In this document: positions 1 through 8,763 of the stretch, in pieces
Layout: each line of letters starts with the position of its first letter
Numbering within the stretch: position 1 is the stretch's first letter
Origin: Planococcus beigongshangi
GTDB taxonomy: Bacteria > Bacillota > Bacilli > Bacillales_A > Planococcaceae
Reading direction: 5' to 3'
Assembly: GCF_016820495.1 (NCBI RefSeq)
Contig: NZ_JADHDU010000001.1
Location: 744,257-808,256, forward strand
Length of the DNA stretch: 64,000 bases
Notes under the pieces: model-generated
Seen by the model: the letters and a program-made list of their open reading frames with translations, nothing else
Told to the model about the DNA's origin: nothing
The model's database searches: none
Program-made: the position numbers and the translations under genes

Positions 1-545
1 ACTTCCTGACTGAACAGCGCAATGACCTGAACGAAGCGAAAGATACCCTTCGTACAGTCATCCGTGAAATGGACGAAGAAATGACCGCGCGTTTCGATGA
101 CACGTTCCACGCGATCCGTTCGCATTTCCAGCGCGTCTTCAAGGAATTGTTCGGCGGTGGATCTGCAGATCTGGTGCTGACCAATCCGGAAGATCTGCTG
201 ACGACGGGTGTGGAGATCATTGCGCAGCCGCCAGGCAAAAAACTGCAGAATCTGAGTTTATTGTCCGGTGGCGAACGTGCATTGACCGCTATCGCCTTAT
301 TGTTTGCCATCCTGAACACCCGCCCGGTGCCGTTCTGTATACTGGATGAAGTGGAGGCGGCGCTCGATGAATCGAATGTTGTGCGCTACAGCCAATACTT
401 GAAGAAATTCAGTGAAGACACGCAGTTCATCGTCATTACGCATCGCAAAGGGACGATGGAAGGCGCGGATGTCCTCTACGGCATCACGATGCAGGAATCA
501 GGTATTTCCAAACTGGTTTCTGTTAAACTGCAGGAACAACTATAA
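1..545 (+). CDS. smc: Chromosome partition protein SMC, C-terminal fragment
   Basis: The reading frame is open from base 3, so only the last 180 residues are present; the start lies outside the window. SMC is the ATPase of the bacterial condensin complex (with ScpA and ScpB) that compacts and segregates the chromosome. The fragment holds the C-terminal half of the ABC head: the signature LLSGGERAL, then Walker B FCILDEVEAALDE, then the D-loop region and a late switch His in VITHRKGTM. ftsY follows after 15 nt, the usual smc-ftsY pairing, so the two are probably co-transcribed. Confidence 0.97.
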   Translation, partial: FLTEQRNDLNEAKDTLRTVIREMDEEMTARFDDTFHAIRSHFQRVFKELFGGGSADLVLTNPEDLLTTGVEIIAQPPGKKLQNLSLLSGGERALTAIALLFAILNTRPVPFCILDEVEAALDESNVVRYSQYLKKFSEDTQFIVITHRKGTMEGADVLYGITMQESGISKLVSVKLQEQL

Positions 546-560
546 CTGAGGAGTGATCTG

Positions 561-1577
561 GTGAGTTTCTTTAAAAAGTTGAAAGATAAATTTGCCGGCA
601 ATGCCGAGCAGGAGAAATCCACAGAAAAATACAAAGATGGCCTGGCGAAAACACGTACAGGATTCACATCGAAGATAAATGACCTTGTAGCGAAATACCG
701 TAAAGTGGATGAGGACTTCTTTGAAGAACTGGAAGAAGTGCTGCTCCAGGCCGATGTCGGTTTTGAAACGGTCCTGGAACTGATGGATGATCTGCGTTTT
801 GAAGTTCAACGCAAAAACGTGAAGGATACCTCGAATGTCCAGTCAGTCATCTCCGAAAAACTGGTGGAAATCTACCAGTCGGGTGACGAGGAACTGAATG
901 AGATCAATTTTGCGGACGGCCTGACTGTTATTTTAATGGTGGGAGTCAACGGTGTCGGGAAAACGACGACGATCGGAAAATTGGCGCATCGCCTTAAAAA
1001 TGAAGGGAAGACGGTCCTTCTTGCAGCGGGGGACACTTTCCGCGCAGGCGCCATCGAGCAGCTGGATGTATGGGGGAAACGTGTGGGCGTGGATGTCATC
1101 AAGCAAGCTGCGGGTTCCGATCCGGCGGCAGTCATGTATGATGCAGTCCGGGCGGCGAAATCACGCGGCGTGGATGTCTTGATCTGTGATACGGCGGGAC
1201 GCCTGCAGAACAAAGTCAATTTGATGAATGAACTCCAAAAGGTCCACCGCGTCATTTCCCGGGAAGTGCCGGGCGCACCTCATGAAGTGCTGCTGGCACT
1301 CGATGCCACAACAGGACAGAATGCGATGATCCAAGCGCAGACGTTCAAGGAAGTAACAGAAGTTACCGGCATTGTCTTGACTAAATTGGATGGCACAGCC
1401 AAAGGTGGTATCGTGCTGGCTATCCGCAGCAAATTGAAGATACCGGTGAAATTTGTCGGACTCGGTGAGCAGATGGATGACCTGCAGCCGTTTGATCCGG
1501 CGAAATATGTCTATGGATTGTTTGCGGAAGGGCTCGACAAAGAAGATAAGCTGGAAGCTGAACGGGCAGACAAGTAA
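561..1577 (+). CDS. ftsY: Signal recognition particle receptor FtsY
   Basis: FtsY is the membrane-associated SRP receptor GTPase that pairs with Ffh to deliver ribosome-nascent chains to the translocon. The start is GTG behind GAGGAGTGA. The NG domain is complete: a helical N region, P-loop GVNGVGKTT near residue 128, DTFRAGA near 157, DTAGR near 210 and TKLDG near 274. At 338 residues, with only a short charged N-terminal A region, it matches Gram-positive FtsY. It lies between smc and ylxM-ffh, so both SRP GTPases are encoded together. Confidence 0.97.
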   Translation: MSFFKKLKDKFAGNAEQEKSTEKYKDGLAKTRTGFTSKINDLVAKYRKVDEDFFEELEEVLLQADVGFETVLELMDDLRFEVQRKNVKDTSNVQSVISEKLVEIYQSGDEELNEINFADGLTVILMVGVNGVGKTTTIGKLAHRLKNEGKTVLLAAGDTFRAGAIEQLDVWGKRVGVDVIKQAAGSDPAAVMYDAVRAAKSRGVDVLICDTAGRLQNKVNLMNELQKVHRVISREVPGAPHEVLLALDATTGQNAMIQAQTFKEVTEVTGIVLTKLDGTAKGGIVLAIRSKLKIPVKFVGLGEQMDDLQPFDPAKYVYGLFAEGLDKEDKLEAERADK

Positions 1578-1641
1578 AATTACTTGACGGCTGATTTTTA
1601 TTTCAGTATTGTTGGATGTAGTATGAACGGGGTGAGCAGAC

Positions 1642-1968
1642 ATGATGGGTTTGGAAAAAACGACGCGAATGAATTATTTATTCGATTTCTATCAGGAATT
1701 GCTGACGCCAAAACAGCGCAGTTATATGATGCTGTATTATTTGGATGATCATTCATTAGGCGAAATTGCCGAAGAATACAATATTACGCGCCAGGCGGTC
1801 TATGATAATATCCGCCGCACTGAAGCGATGCTGGAAGAGTATGAAACGAAACTGCAGCTGTTCGATAAATTTCAGCGGCGGCAGGAGCTTGTTGCTTCAT
1901 TTGAGAAAAAGCCCTTCACTGAAGAAAATATCCATCAATTCCTCAGTGAATTAAAAGAATGGGACTAG
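1642..1968 (+). CDS. ylxM: YlxM/p13 family SRP-associated DNA-binding protein
   Basis: Small helix-turn-helix protein (108 aa) of the YlxM family, encoded just before ffh across Firmicutes and reported to modulate the SRP pathway. The N-terminal half resembles sigma-factor region 4: [26 protein letters not shown] followed by [18 protein letters not shown]. The rest is a charged helix. GGGGTGAGCA precedes the ATG, and a second in-frame ATG lies 3 nt on. It ends 12 nt before ffh, so the two are likely translated from one message. Confidence 0.93.
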   Translation: MMGLEKTTRMNYLFDFYQELLTPKQRSYMMLYYLDDHSLGEIAEEYNITRQAVYDNIRRTEAMLEEYETKLQLFDKFQRRQELVASFEKKPFTEENIHQFLSELKEWD

Positions 1969-1980
1969 GAGGCGGAACGA

Positions 1981-3339
1981 ATGGCATTTGAAGGTTTATC
2001 CGAACGCCTGCAAGGCACGATGACCAAGATCAAAGGCAAAGGGAAAGTGTCTGAAGCAGATGTTAAAGACATGATGCGTGAAGTCCGCTTTGCGCTGATC
2101 GAAGCGGATGTCAACTTGAAAGTCGTCAAGGAATTCGTCAAGAAAGTCAGCGAACGCGCTGCCGGTTCGGATGTTATGGAAAGTTTGACGCCGGGCCAGC
2201 AGGTCGTAAAGATCGTCAAGGACGAATTGACTGAGTTGATGGGCGGCGAAGAAAGCAAGATCAATTTTTCGACAAAACAGCCGACAGTCATCATGATGGT
2301 CGGTCTGCAAGGTGCCGGTAAAACGACCACTACAGGAAAATTGGCGGGATTGCTCCGTAAAAAACATAACCGTAAACCTTTATTGGTGGCAGCAGACGTA
2401 TACCGTCCGGCAGCGGTCCAACAGTTGGAAACAATTGGTAAACAGTTGACGATTCCGGTGTTTTCGAAAGGCACGGACATCTCGCCGGTGGAAATTGCAC
2501 GCCAGGCGATTGAACATGCCAAAGCGGAACATCTGGATACAGTGATCATCGATACGGCGGGTCGCCTGCATATCGACGAAAATCTGATGCAGGAATTGAA
2601 GGATATCCGTTCTTTGAAAGAACCGGATGAAATCTTCCTGGTTGTCGATGCGATGACCGGGCAGGATGCGGTCAATGTCGCTCAAAGCTTTGATGAAGCG
2701 ATTGGCATCTCAGGGGTCGTCCTGACTAAACTGGACGGCGATACGCGAGGCGGGGCTGCGCTCTCGATTCGTACTGTTACCCAGAAGCCGATTAAATTTA
2801 TCGGGATGGGCGAAAAAATGGATGCACTCGATGTATTCCATCCGGAACGCATGGCTTCGCGTATTCTGGGCATGGGCGATATGCTGTCGCTGATCGAAAA
2901 AGCACAGACCAATCTCGATGAGGAAAAAGCGAAACAGCTGGAAGAGAAATTCCGTACGTCTTCATTCACTTTTGATGATTTCCTCGAGCAGATGGCACAG
3001 GTCAAACAAATGGGACCGCTTGATGAAATCCTGAAAATGCTGCCTGGCGCCAATAAAATCAAAGGGCTTGAGAATGCAAAAGTGGATGAAAGTCAGATGG
3101 GCCGTGTTGAAGCGATCATCTATTCGATGACAAAACAGGAGAAAACCACTCCTGAGATCATCAACTCAAACCGCAAAAAAAGAATTGCGCGCGGATCCGG
3201 AACATCCATCCAGGATGTCAACCGTCTGCTGAAACAATTCGAGGACATGAAGAAAATGATGAAACAAATGTCAGGAATGAACACGAAAAAAGGCAGAAAA
3301 AAGATGTCGATGCCAGGTTTGGACTCGCTTTTCAAATAA
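1981..3339 (+). CDS. ffh: Signal recognition particle protein Ffh (SRP54)
   Basis: SRP54 GTPase that binds signal sequences with the 4.5S/scRNA and docks on FtsY. The order is an N domain, a G domain with GLQGAGKTT near residue 108, DVYRPAA near 139, DTAGR near 191 and TKLDGDTRGGAA near 248, then the methionine-rich M domain from about residue 300, ending KMMKQMSGMNTKKGRKKMSMPG. The 452-residue length is normal. AGGAGG precedes the ATG. It closes the smc-ftsY-ylxM-ffh run; a separate promoter follows for rpsP. Confidence 0.98.
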   Translation: MAFEGLSERLQGTMTKIKGKGKVSEADVKDMMREVRFALIEADVNLKVVKEFVKKVSERAAGSDVMESLTPGQQVVKIVKDELTELMGGEESKINFSTKQPTVIMMVGLQGAGKTTTTGKLAGLLRKKHNRKPLLVAADVYRPAAVQQLETIGKQLTIPVFSKGTDISPVEIARQAIEHAKAEHLDTVIIDTAGRLHIDENLMQELKDIRSLKEPDEIFLVVDAMTGQDAVNVAQSFDEAIGISGVVLTKLDGDTRGGAALSIRTVTQKPIKFIGMGEKMDALDVFHPERMASRILGMGDMLSLIEKAQTNLDEEKAKQLEEKFRTSSFTFDDFLEQMAQVKQMGPLDEILKMLPGANKIKGLENAKVDESQMGRVEAIIYSMTKQEKTTPEIINSNRKKRIARGSGTSIQDVNRLLKQFEDMKKMMKQMSGMNTKKGRKKMSMPGLDSLFK

Positions 3340-3365
3340 TTTTTTAAGGTGTTAAGAAAAAATAC

Positions 3366-3394
3366 TTTACAAACTATTTAAAGCTTGCTAATAT
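3366..3394 (+). promoter_or_regulatory. Promoter of rpsP-khpA
   Basis: TTTACA, 17-nt spacer, TAATAT, with a TG dinucleotide giving an extended -10. It sits in the ffh-rpsP gap about 40 nt before the rpsP start codon. Read from sequence only. Confidence 0.6.
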
Positions 3395-3432
3395 AATATC
3401 TTGTGTGAAACTATTCGGAGGTGCTTTAAGAA

Positions 3433-3705
3433 ATGGCAGTAAAAATTCGCTTAAAACGTATGGGAGCTAAAAAATCTCCTTTCTATCGTATTGTTGTTGC
3501 TGACTCACGTGCTCCACGTGACGGCCGTCAAATCCAGACAGTAGGTACTTACAACCCGCTGACAGTTCCAGCTGAAGTGAAAATCGACGAAGAATTGGCG
3601 TTGAAATGGCTTCACGATGGTGCTAAACCATCTGATACTGTTCGTAACTTGTTTTCTCAAAACGGCATTATGGAGAAATTCCATAACGACAAATTAAACA
3701 AGTAA
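3433..3705 (+). CDS. rpsP: 30S ribosomal protein S16
   Basis: Complete S16 (90 aa) of the small ribosomal subunit, needed for ordered folding of the 16S 5' domain. The N-terminus [20 protein letters not shown] and the motif DSRAPRDGR are diagnostic. TCGGAGGTG precedes the ATG, and a dedicated promoter lies just upstream. khpA follows after 13 nt, as in other Bacillales; ylqD, which follows khpA in B. subtilis, is absent here and a large repeat occupies that place. Confidence 0.98.
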   Translation: MAVKIRLKRMGAKKSPFYRIVVADSRAPRDGRQIQTVGTYNPLTVPAEVKIDEELALKWLHDGAKPSDTVRNLFSQNGIMEKFHNDKLNK

Positions 3706-3718
3706 GGGAGTTTTTCTT

Positions 3719-3952
3719 GTGAAGCAGCTGATTGAAACCATTGTGAAACCGCTGGTCGATCATCCGGAAGAAGTTCGTATTGAAACTGACGAAAATAACA
3801 GCCGTATTGTCTACAAGCTTTCCGTGCATCAAAGCGATACAGGGAAAGTGATCGGTAAGCAGGGCCGTGTGGCGAAAGCCATCCGTGCCATCGTGTATTC
3901 AGCAGCAGGCAATCATCATAAGAAGAAGACTTACCTCGATATCGTGGATTAA
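3719..3952 (+). CDS. khpA: KH-domain RNA-binding protein KhpA (YlqC)
   Basis: Single KH domain protein of 77 residues. The RNA-binding GxxG loop is visible as GKVIGKQGRVAKAIRAIV. KhpA pairs with KhpB (Jag) in Firmicutes and binds many RNAs; roles in cell elongation and translation are described for the family. The start is GTG after AAGGGAG. It is translated with rpsP and followed at once by a strong intrinsic terminator, so rpsP-khpA is a two-gene unit. Confidence 0.93.
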   Translation: MKQLIETIVKPLVDHPEEVRIETDENNSRIVYKLSVHQSDTGKVIGKQGRVAKAIRAIVYSAAGNHHKKKTYLDIVD

Positions 3953-3955
3953 GTA

Positions 3956-3988
3956 AAAGGAAGGAGCCCCGGTTCCTTCCTTTTTTCT
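3956..3988 (+). terminator. Intrinsic terminator after khpA
   Basis: GGAAGGA stem, GC-rich loop and TCCTTCC, followed by six T. Confidence 0.85.
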
Positions 3989-4018
3989 TGGAAAAGCTGA
4001 TATTAATTTTTAATAACC

Positions 4019-4439
4019 GATATTCCGCAAAACAGCTTCGAAGACATTAGCCGACGCGTGCGAGGCTATGTCTTTGCGACGAAGCAGCGTAGCGATGCAG
4101 GAGCACGGTTTTTCATCCGTCACCCTGGGAGTCTCAGCTGTTTTGCTCCATATCTAAGAAATCCTTCTCGTGCTGAAGTGGTTTCCAGAAACGAACTCGG
4201 ACCTTCGTCCGAGTGGGTGCTCAAATCTACGCTGAGCCTGTAGGAGTCTTTGCTGCTTCACTTCATCTCTAGAAGTGGTCCTAAGCAAAGGCGCGGCTCA
4301 GGACCGGGTGGAGCAATAAGACGAGTGGTCTTCTCGGCTTATTGTGGGAACCAAGGTACGCCAAAAACGGATGGCGTCACCTTTGCGACGAGCGCAGCGG
4401 TGGAGCATAATCTTTGCACTGTCCAAAGCGCCGAAGCGG
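4019..4439 (+). repeat. Large structured intergenic repeat, copy 1
   Basis: This fills the khpA-rimM gap. It shares long blocks with 35501-35983 and shorter blocks with 43890-44115. The last 200 nt are nearly identical to copy 2 and contain a hairpin built on CAATAAG/CTTATTG. Another perfect hairpin is ACTCGGAC-cttc-GTCCGAGT at 4195-4214. The block starts with GATATTCC and ends AGCGCCGAAGCGG. Short open frames inside have no convincing ribosome-binding site and are not called genes. It is probably a transcribed structured repeat; function unknown. Confidence 0.8.
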
Positions 4440-4505
4440 TTGCGTATTATTGATACTATTTTTATTTTATATAGAAGAAAACCGAAAGTGAAAGGATGTA
4501 TGTGC

Positions 4506-5024
4506 GTGGAATGGTTTAATGTAGGAAAAATCGTCAATACTCACGGAATCCGCGGCGAAGTGCGGGTGTTATCACGCACTGATTTTCCGGAAGAACGCTT
4601 TGCAGTCGGCATGAAACTTGGTCTTTTCAAGAAAGACGCCAAAAAGCCGATCATGGTGACAATCGCCAGCCACCGTCGGCATAAGAATTTTGAATTGCTG
4701 ACATTTGAAGGCTACCCATTCATCCAGGATGTCGAAGAATTCAAGGATTCATATCTGCGGATCGCTGAACACGACCTGACAGAACTGGAAGAAGGCGCAT
4801 TCTACCATCACGAGATCTTAGGCTGCACCGTGTTCACGGAAGAAGGCCGCGAAATCGGAAAGATCACTGAAATCCTGGAGACTGGCGCAAACGATGTCTG
4901 GGAAATCACTCCTGAAGCAGGCAAAAAACATTATATTCCATATATCGAAGATGTCGTAAAGGACATCGATGTCGAGGAGAAGAAAGTGACGATTGAAGTA
5001 ATGGAAGGTTTGTTGAACGAATGA
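4506..5024 (+). CDS. rimM: Ribosome maturation factor RimM
   Basis: 16S processing factor that binds S19 and assists maturation of the 30S head. Residues 1-90 form the RimM N domain ([19 protein letters not shown]) and the rest the PRC-barrel ([26 protein letters not shown]). I chose the GTG at 4506 because AAAGGA lies 9 nt before it and the protein then begins MEWFNVGK, like its relatives. An ATG at 4500 is too close to that site. The frame stays open upstream into the repeat, but that extension is not conserved. The 172-residue length is typical. It overlaps trmD by 4 nt. Confidence 0.95.
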   Translation: MEWFNVGKIVNTHGIRGEVRVLSRTDFPEERFAVGMKLGLFKKDAKKPIMVTIASHRRHKNFELLTFEGYPFIQDVEEFKDSYLRIAEHDLTELEEGAFYHHEILGCTVFTEEGREIGKITEILETGANDVWEITPEAGKKHYIPYIEDVVKDIDVEEKKVTIEVMEGLLNE

Positions 5025-5746
5025 AGATAAATGTTCTTTCATTATTTCCGCCGATGTTCGAAGGTGTGTTCAATCAGTCGATGATGAAAAAAGCCCAGGA
5101 AAAAGGGGCGGTCTCTTTTGCTGTTTCAGATTTCCGGGATTACGCCGACAACAAACGCCAGGTGGACGATTATCCGTTTGGCGGCGGTGCTGGGATGGTA
5201 TTGAAGCCGGAGCCGGTATTCAATGCCGTAGAGGCGCTGACAGGCGACAGCAAACCGCGTGTCATCCTGATGTGTCCACAGGGGGAGCGCTTTACCCAGA
5301 AAAAAGCGGAAGAGCTCGCAAAAGAAGAGGAATTGATTTTCATCTGCGGCCATTATGAAGGCTACGACGAGCGGATCCGGGAGCATCTGGTGACGGATGA
5401 GATTTCAATCGGTGATTTTGTGTTGACCGGCGGAGAACTTGCGGCGATGACGGTCATCGACAGTGTCGTCCGTTTGCTTCCAGGAGTTCTCGGCAATGCG
5501 GATTCACCGATGAAGGATTCCTTCTCGACCGGTTTCCTTGAACATCCGCAATACACGCGTCCTGCCGATTACCGGGGATGGAAAGTTCCGGATGTGCTGA
5601 CGTCAGGCAATCATGCACGGGTCGATCAGTGGCGGGAAGAACAAACGCTGAAACGGACACTTGAACGCCGTCCGGATATGCTTGAAAAGGTTGAATTGAC
5701 AGCAGCTCAGCAGAAGATTCTGGACGGCTTGAAAAATACTGATTAA
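5021..5746 (+). CDS. trmD: tRNA (guanine37-N1)-methyltransferase TrmD
   Basis: SPOUT-class enzyme that methylates G37 next to the anticodon and prevents +1 frameshifting. The start [32 protein letters not shown] near residue 47, and the knot segment [29 protein letters not shown] are characteristic. At 241 aa it is normal. Its ATG overlaps the rimM stop (ATGA), so the two are translationally coupled in the rimM-trmD-rplS order found across bacteria. Confidence 0.98.
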   Translation: MKINVLSLFPPMFEGVFNQSMMKKAQEKGAVSFAVSDFRDYADNKRQVDDYPFGGGAGMVLKPEPVFNAVEALTGDSKPRVILMCPQGERFTQKKAEELAKEEELIFICGHYEGYDERIREHLVTDEISIGDFVLTGGELAAMTVIDSVVRLLPGVLGNADSPMKDSFSTGFLEHPQYTRPADYRGWKVPDVLTSGNHARVDQWREEQTLKRTLERRPDMLEKVELTAAQQKILDGLKNTD

Positions 5747-5757
5747 ATGAAGATTAA

Positions 5758-5858
5758 CTCTTGCATCTGAAGGCGCACAGTGATAACATGGAGTCTGTAC
5801 TTTTATGTGAAGTACAGGATCACGGTGTTCCGCTGCGGCGAAAGATTGACTGCAAGAG
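5758..5858 (+). promoter_or_regulatory. L19-type mRNA leader upstream of rplS
   Basis: The trmD-rplS gap folds into a closed structure: CTCTTGCA at 5758 pairs perfectly with TGCAAGAG at 5851, and inside it CTGTACTT pairs with AAGTACAG. The position and shape match the Firmicute L19 leader, thought to mediate autoregulation by L19. The pairing is seen; the regulatory role comes from the family. Confidence 0.7.
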
Positions 5859-5881
5859 CATCTGTAGAAGGAGAGAAAACC

Positions 5882-6226
5882 ATGCAAAACATTATTACAG
5901 AAATCACAAAAGAACAGCTTCGTACGGATCTCCCAGATTTCCGTCCTGGAGACACTGTCCGCGTCCACGTTAAAGTTGTCGAGGGTACACGCGAACGTAT
6001 TCAGGTATACGAAGGAGTTGTAATTGGCCGTCGCGGAGGCGGGATCAGTGAATCATTCACTGTCCGCAAAATCTCTTACGGTGTTGGTGTTGAACGTACA
6101 TTCCCTGTACACACGCCAAAAATTGCTCAACTTGAAGTTACCCGCCGCGGTAAAGTTCGTCGTGCGAAACTGTACTACTTGCGTAACCTTCGCGGTAAAG
6201 CAGCACGCATCAAAGAAATCCGATAA
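5882..6226 (+). CDS. rplS: 50S ribosomal protein L19
   Basis: Complete L19 (114 aa), a large-subunit protein at the 30S-50S interface. The chosen ATG follows AGAAGGAGAG and gives the family start [18 protein letters not shown]. The conserved [20 protein letters not shown] and the C-terminal [16 protein letters not shown] are visible. The frame extends upstream into the leader, but no family member starts there. A strong terminator follows. Confidence 0.98.
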   Translation: MQNIITEITKEQLRTDLPDFRPGDTVRVHVKVVEGTRERIQVYEGVVIGRRGGGISESFTVRKISYGVGVERTFPVHTPKIAQLEVTRRGKVRRAKLYYLRNLRGKAARIKEIR

Positions 6227-6237
6227 GATTGCATTGC

Positions 6238-6270
6238 AGAAAGAGGGCGTCCGCGCCCTCTTTCTTTTTT
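6238..6270 (+). terminator. Intrinsic terminator after rplS
   Basis: AGAAAGAGGGCG and CGCCCTCTTTCT form a long stem with a tight loop, followed by a T run. Confidence 0.9.
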
Positions 6271-6297
6271 GCTTAAATCGCTGTATCCTTGTACAAT
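6269..6297 (+). promoter_or_regulatory. Promoter of lepB-rbgA
   Basis: TTGCTT, 17-nt spacer, TACAAT directly after the rplS terminator and 29 nt before the lepB ATG. Confidence 0.5.
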
Positions 6298-6326
6298 TAA
6301 AGCACAATGCATAGGGAGGAACGCGC

Positions 6327-6884
6327 ATGGAAACTGAAGTGAAAAAGAAAAATGAAGTATGGGAATGGTCAAAGGCCTTATTGATTGCATTCGGTTTGGC
6401 GGCAATCATCCGGATCTTCCTGTTCACGCCAATCGTGGTTGACGGGGAATCCATGATGCCGACACTTGAACACGGTGATCGAATGATCGTCAACAAGATC
6501 GGCTATAATATAGGTCAGCCTGAACGGTTTGATATCATCGTTTTTCATGCGCCTGAAGAGAAAGATTACATCAAGCGGATCATCGGCTTGCCGGGAGATC
6601 ACATCGCTTATGAAAACGATCAATTATATGTCAATGGTGAACCGGTCGATGAACCGTATCTTGACGAATACAAAAAAGAAGCATCCGGTTTGTTGACGGA
6701 AGATTTCACGTTGGAAGAAAAAATCAACGCAGGCACTGTGCCTGAAGGAACAGTCTTCGTTATGGGAGATAACCGCAGAGCAAGTAAGGACAGCCGCATA
6801 ATCGGAGTTATTCCCATGGAAGAAGTGGTCGGCAGTACGAATTTCGTGTTCTGGCCATTCAGAGAAGCGGGAATGGTTAAGTAA
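6327..6884 (+). CDS. lepB: Type I signal peptidase (SipS/LepB)
   Basis: Membrane serine protease that removes signal peptides from exported proteins. A charged N-terminus precedes one transmembrane helix at about residues 14-35. The catalytic Ser42 lies in DGESMMPTL and the general-base Lys83 in YIKRIIGLPGD, followed by the conserved MGDNRRASKDSR box. The 185 aa and single anchor match the Bacillus P-type enzymes. It is followed by rbgA after 12 nt, as in other Bacillales. Confidence 0.95.
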   Translation: METEVKKKNEVWEWSKALLIAFGLAAIIRIFLFTPIVVDGESMMPTLEHGDRMIVNKIGYNIGQPERFDIIVFHAPEEKDYIKRIIGLPGDHIAYENDQLYVNGEPVDEPYLDEYKKEASGLLTEDFTLEEKINAGTVPEGTVFVMGDNRRASKDSRIIGVIPMEEVVGSTNFVFWPFREAGMVK

Positions 6885-6896
6885 GGGAGAGGTTTT

Positions 6897-7766
6897 ATGA
6901 CGATTCAATGGTTCCCGGGACATATGGCAAAAGCCCGGAGAGAAGTAACTGAGAAATTGAAGCTGGTCGATATCATTTTTGAATTGGTTGATGCCAGACT
7001 TCCACTATCGTCACGCAATCCGATGATCGACCAGGTGATTCAGCAGAAGCCGAGGTTGATCATTTTGAATAAGATGGATATGGCAGATGATGTTGAAACG
7101 AAAAAATGGATCCGCTATTTTGAAGAGCAGGGGACGCGGGCAGTGGCGATCAATTCCCTTGAAGGCAGAGGTCTTCAATTGGTGACGAAAGCATCCAAGG
7201 AAATCCTGGCTGAAAAATGGGATCGCATGATTTCAAAAGGCATCAAACCCAGGGCGATCCGTGCGATGATCGTCGGCATTCCAAACGTCGGGAAGTCGAC
7301 ATTGATCAATCGGCTGTCCAAAAAAAGCCTGGCGAAAACAGGGAATATGCCTGGTGTGACAAAAGCGCAGCAATGGATCAAGGTCGGCAAGGAGATTGAA
7401 TTGCTCGATACTCCCGGGATTTTATGGCCAAAATTCGAAGACCCGGAAACCGGTTTTAAATTGGCGGTTACGGGAGCGATCAAGGATTCTGTGATCCAGA
7501 TGCAAGAGCTGGCGATCTATGCGCTTAAATTCCTTCAGGAGCGTTATCCTGAGCGTTTACAGGAACGCTACGGCATCGATCAGGTGGATGAAGAAATCGT
7601 GAATACGTTCAACCATATCGCCAAGAAGCGTTATTTTATAGCCGCCGACGGAGAAGTCGATTACGAAATGACAGCTGAAGCGATTGTCCGTGACATCCGG
7701 AATCAGTATCTCGGCAAAGTGACATTCGACTATAAAGATGAAATGATTGTCGATGAGGAAGAGTGA
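6897..7766 (+). CDS. rbgA: Ribosome biogenesis GTPase RbgA (YlqF)
   Basis: GTPase essential for late assembly of the 50S subunit. The GTPase motifs are circularly permuted, as expected: G4 NKMD near residue 58, then G1 GIPNVGKST near 127, then G3 DTPG at 171. The N-terminal [16 protein letters not shown] is the family hallmark, and the C-terminal helical RNA-binding domain is complete (289 aa). GGGAGAGG precedes the ATG, and a terminator follows. Confidence 0.97.
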   Translation: MTIQWFPGHMAKARREVTEKLKLVDIIFELVDARLPLSSRNPMIDQVIQQKPRLIILNKMDMADDVETKKWIRYFEEQGTRAVAINSLEGRGLQLVTKASKEILAEKWDRMISKGIKPRAIRAMIVGIPNVGKSTLINRLSKKSLAKTGNMPGVTKAQQWIKVGKEIELLDTPGILWPKFEDPETGFKLAVTGAIKDSVIQMQELAIYALKFLQERYPERLQERYGIDQVDEEIVNTFNHIAKKRYFIAADGEVDYEMTAEAIVRDIRNQYLGKVTFDYKDEMIVDEEE

Positions 7767-7778
7767 ACACGTCAAAAC

Positions 7779-7815
7779 AAAAGGCTGATCCGCATTCGGG
7801 ACAGCCTTTTTTCTT
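7779..7815 (+). terminator. Intrinsic terminator after rbgA
   Basis: AAAAGGCTG and CAGCCTTTT form the stem, followed by T's. Confidence 0.85.
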
Positions 7816-7850
7816 TACATAAAAAAAGGGAAACGGCAAGGAGCAGAACG

Positions 7851-8642
7851 ATGGAAAAAATTACAGCGATACGCGAGAAATTGAGCGGCACAGATTCCTG
7901 GGAGCCCTGGATGGACGATTTAGAGCAGGATGAGCGGAAAGCGGTGCAAAAATTACTGGGTTCATGGAAACGGAAGCAGGCACAGCGTGAACAATTACTT
8001 GAGGCCCATAACGGGAAACGGCAATTCGATGCTTCTTTCAAGCGGCAGAAAACTTGTCTTGTCGCAGGAATTGATGAAGCAGGAAGAGGGCCGCTTGCAG
8101 GTCCGGTCGTGACGGCAGCTGTCATTTTGCCGGACGATTGTCCGACGCTGATCGGTCTTGATGATTCCAAAAAAATCTCCAAAGTGAAAAGAGATGCACT
8201 GGCTGAAGAGATCAGACGGATTGCTGTCAGTTACGCCGTGCATATCCAGCCGCCTGAAGAAATCGACCGCCTGAATATTTACCAGGCGACTAAAATCTCA
8301 ATGGCGCAGGCGGCACTTGCCCTCGATCCAGCGCCGGATATTTTGCTGGCGGATGCCATGCAGCTGGATACGGGGATTCCGTGTGAATCCATCATCAAAG
8401 GAGATGCGAAGAGCCTGGCGATCGCTGCAGCGTCCATCCTCGCCAAAACCGGCCGGGATGCCATCATGGATGCGTATGCCGCGGACTATCCCGAATTCGG
8501 ATTTGATCAGCACGCGGGCTACGGCACAAAGCAGCATATCGAAGCACTGAATAAATATGGCCCGACACCGATCCACCGGCGGACATTTGAACCCATTAAA
8601 GGCATATTCGCAGAGATGGAACAGCTGAAAGCAAATTGCTAA
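7851..8642 (+). CDS. rnhB: Ribonuclease HII
   Basis: Removes ribonucleotides and RNA primers from DNA-RNA hybrids. Active-site acidic residues are visible in GIDEAGRGPLAGPVV (Asp75, Glu76), in LLADAMQL (Asp168) and in IIKGDAKS (Asp185). An N-terminal helical extension of about 70 residues, typical of Firmicute RNase HII, precedes the catalytic domain. It is a single gene with its own SD (GGAGCAG), between a terminator and the sucC promoter. Confidence 0.96.
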   Translation: MEKITAIREKLSGTDSWEPWMDDLEQDERKAVQKLLGSWKRKQAQREQLLEAHNGKRQFDASFKRQKTCLVAGIDEAGRGPLAGPVVTAAVILPDDCPTLIGLDDSKKISKVKRDALAEEIRRIAVSYAVHIQPPEEIDRLNIYQATKISMAQAALALDPAPDILLADAMQLDTGIPCESIIKGDAKSLAIAAASILAKTGRDAIMDAYAADYPEFGFDQHAGYGTKQHIEALNKYGPTPIHRRTFEPIKGIFAEMEQLKANC

Positions 8643-8685
8643 GCGACTGAATATTTCAAGTATTCATAAGCGTGGCTGTATACTG

Positions 8686-8714
8686 TGGACATTTTGTGGC
8701 AACTTTATTACAAT
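8686..8714 (+). promoter_or_regulatory. Promoter of sucCD
   Basis: TGGACA, 17-nt spacer, TACAAT about 50 nt before the sucC ATG. Confidence 0.5.
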
Positions 8715-8763
8715 GGTAGAGGCAATAAAATTACGAGATAGATGTTTGATTGGAGGATGACAG

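Noticed and set aside
4058-4453. Two small open frames inside repeat copy 1, with counterparts at 35493-36003
   Set aside because: They are similar only because the DNA is similar; changes fall at all codon positions, ribosome-binding sites are poor, and hairpins cover the region.
4344-4505. N-terminal extension of RimM
   Set aside because: The extra residues are encoded by the repeat, have no family match and would ignore the AAAGGA site before 4506.
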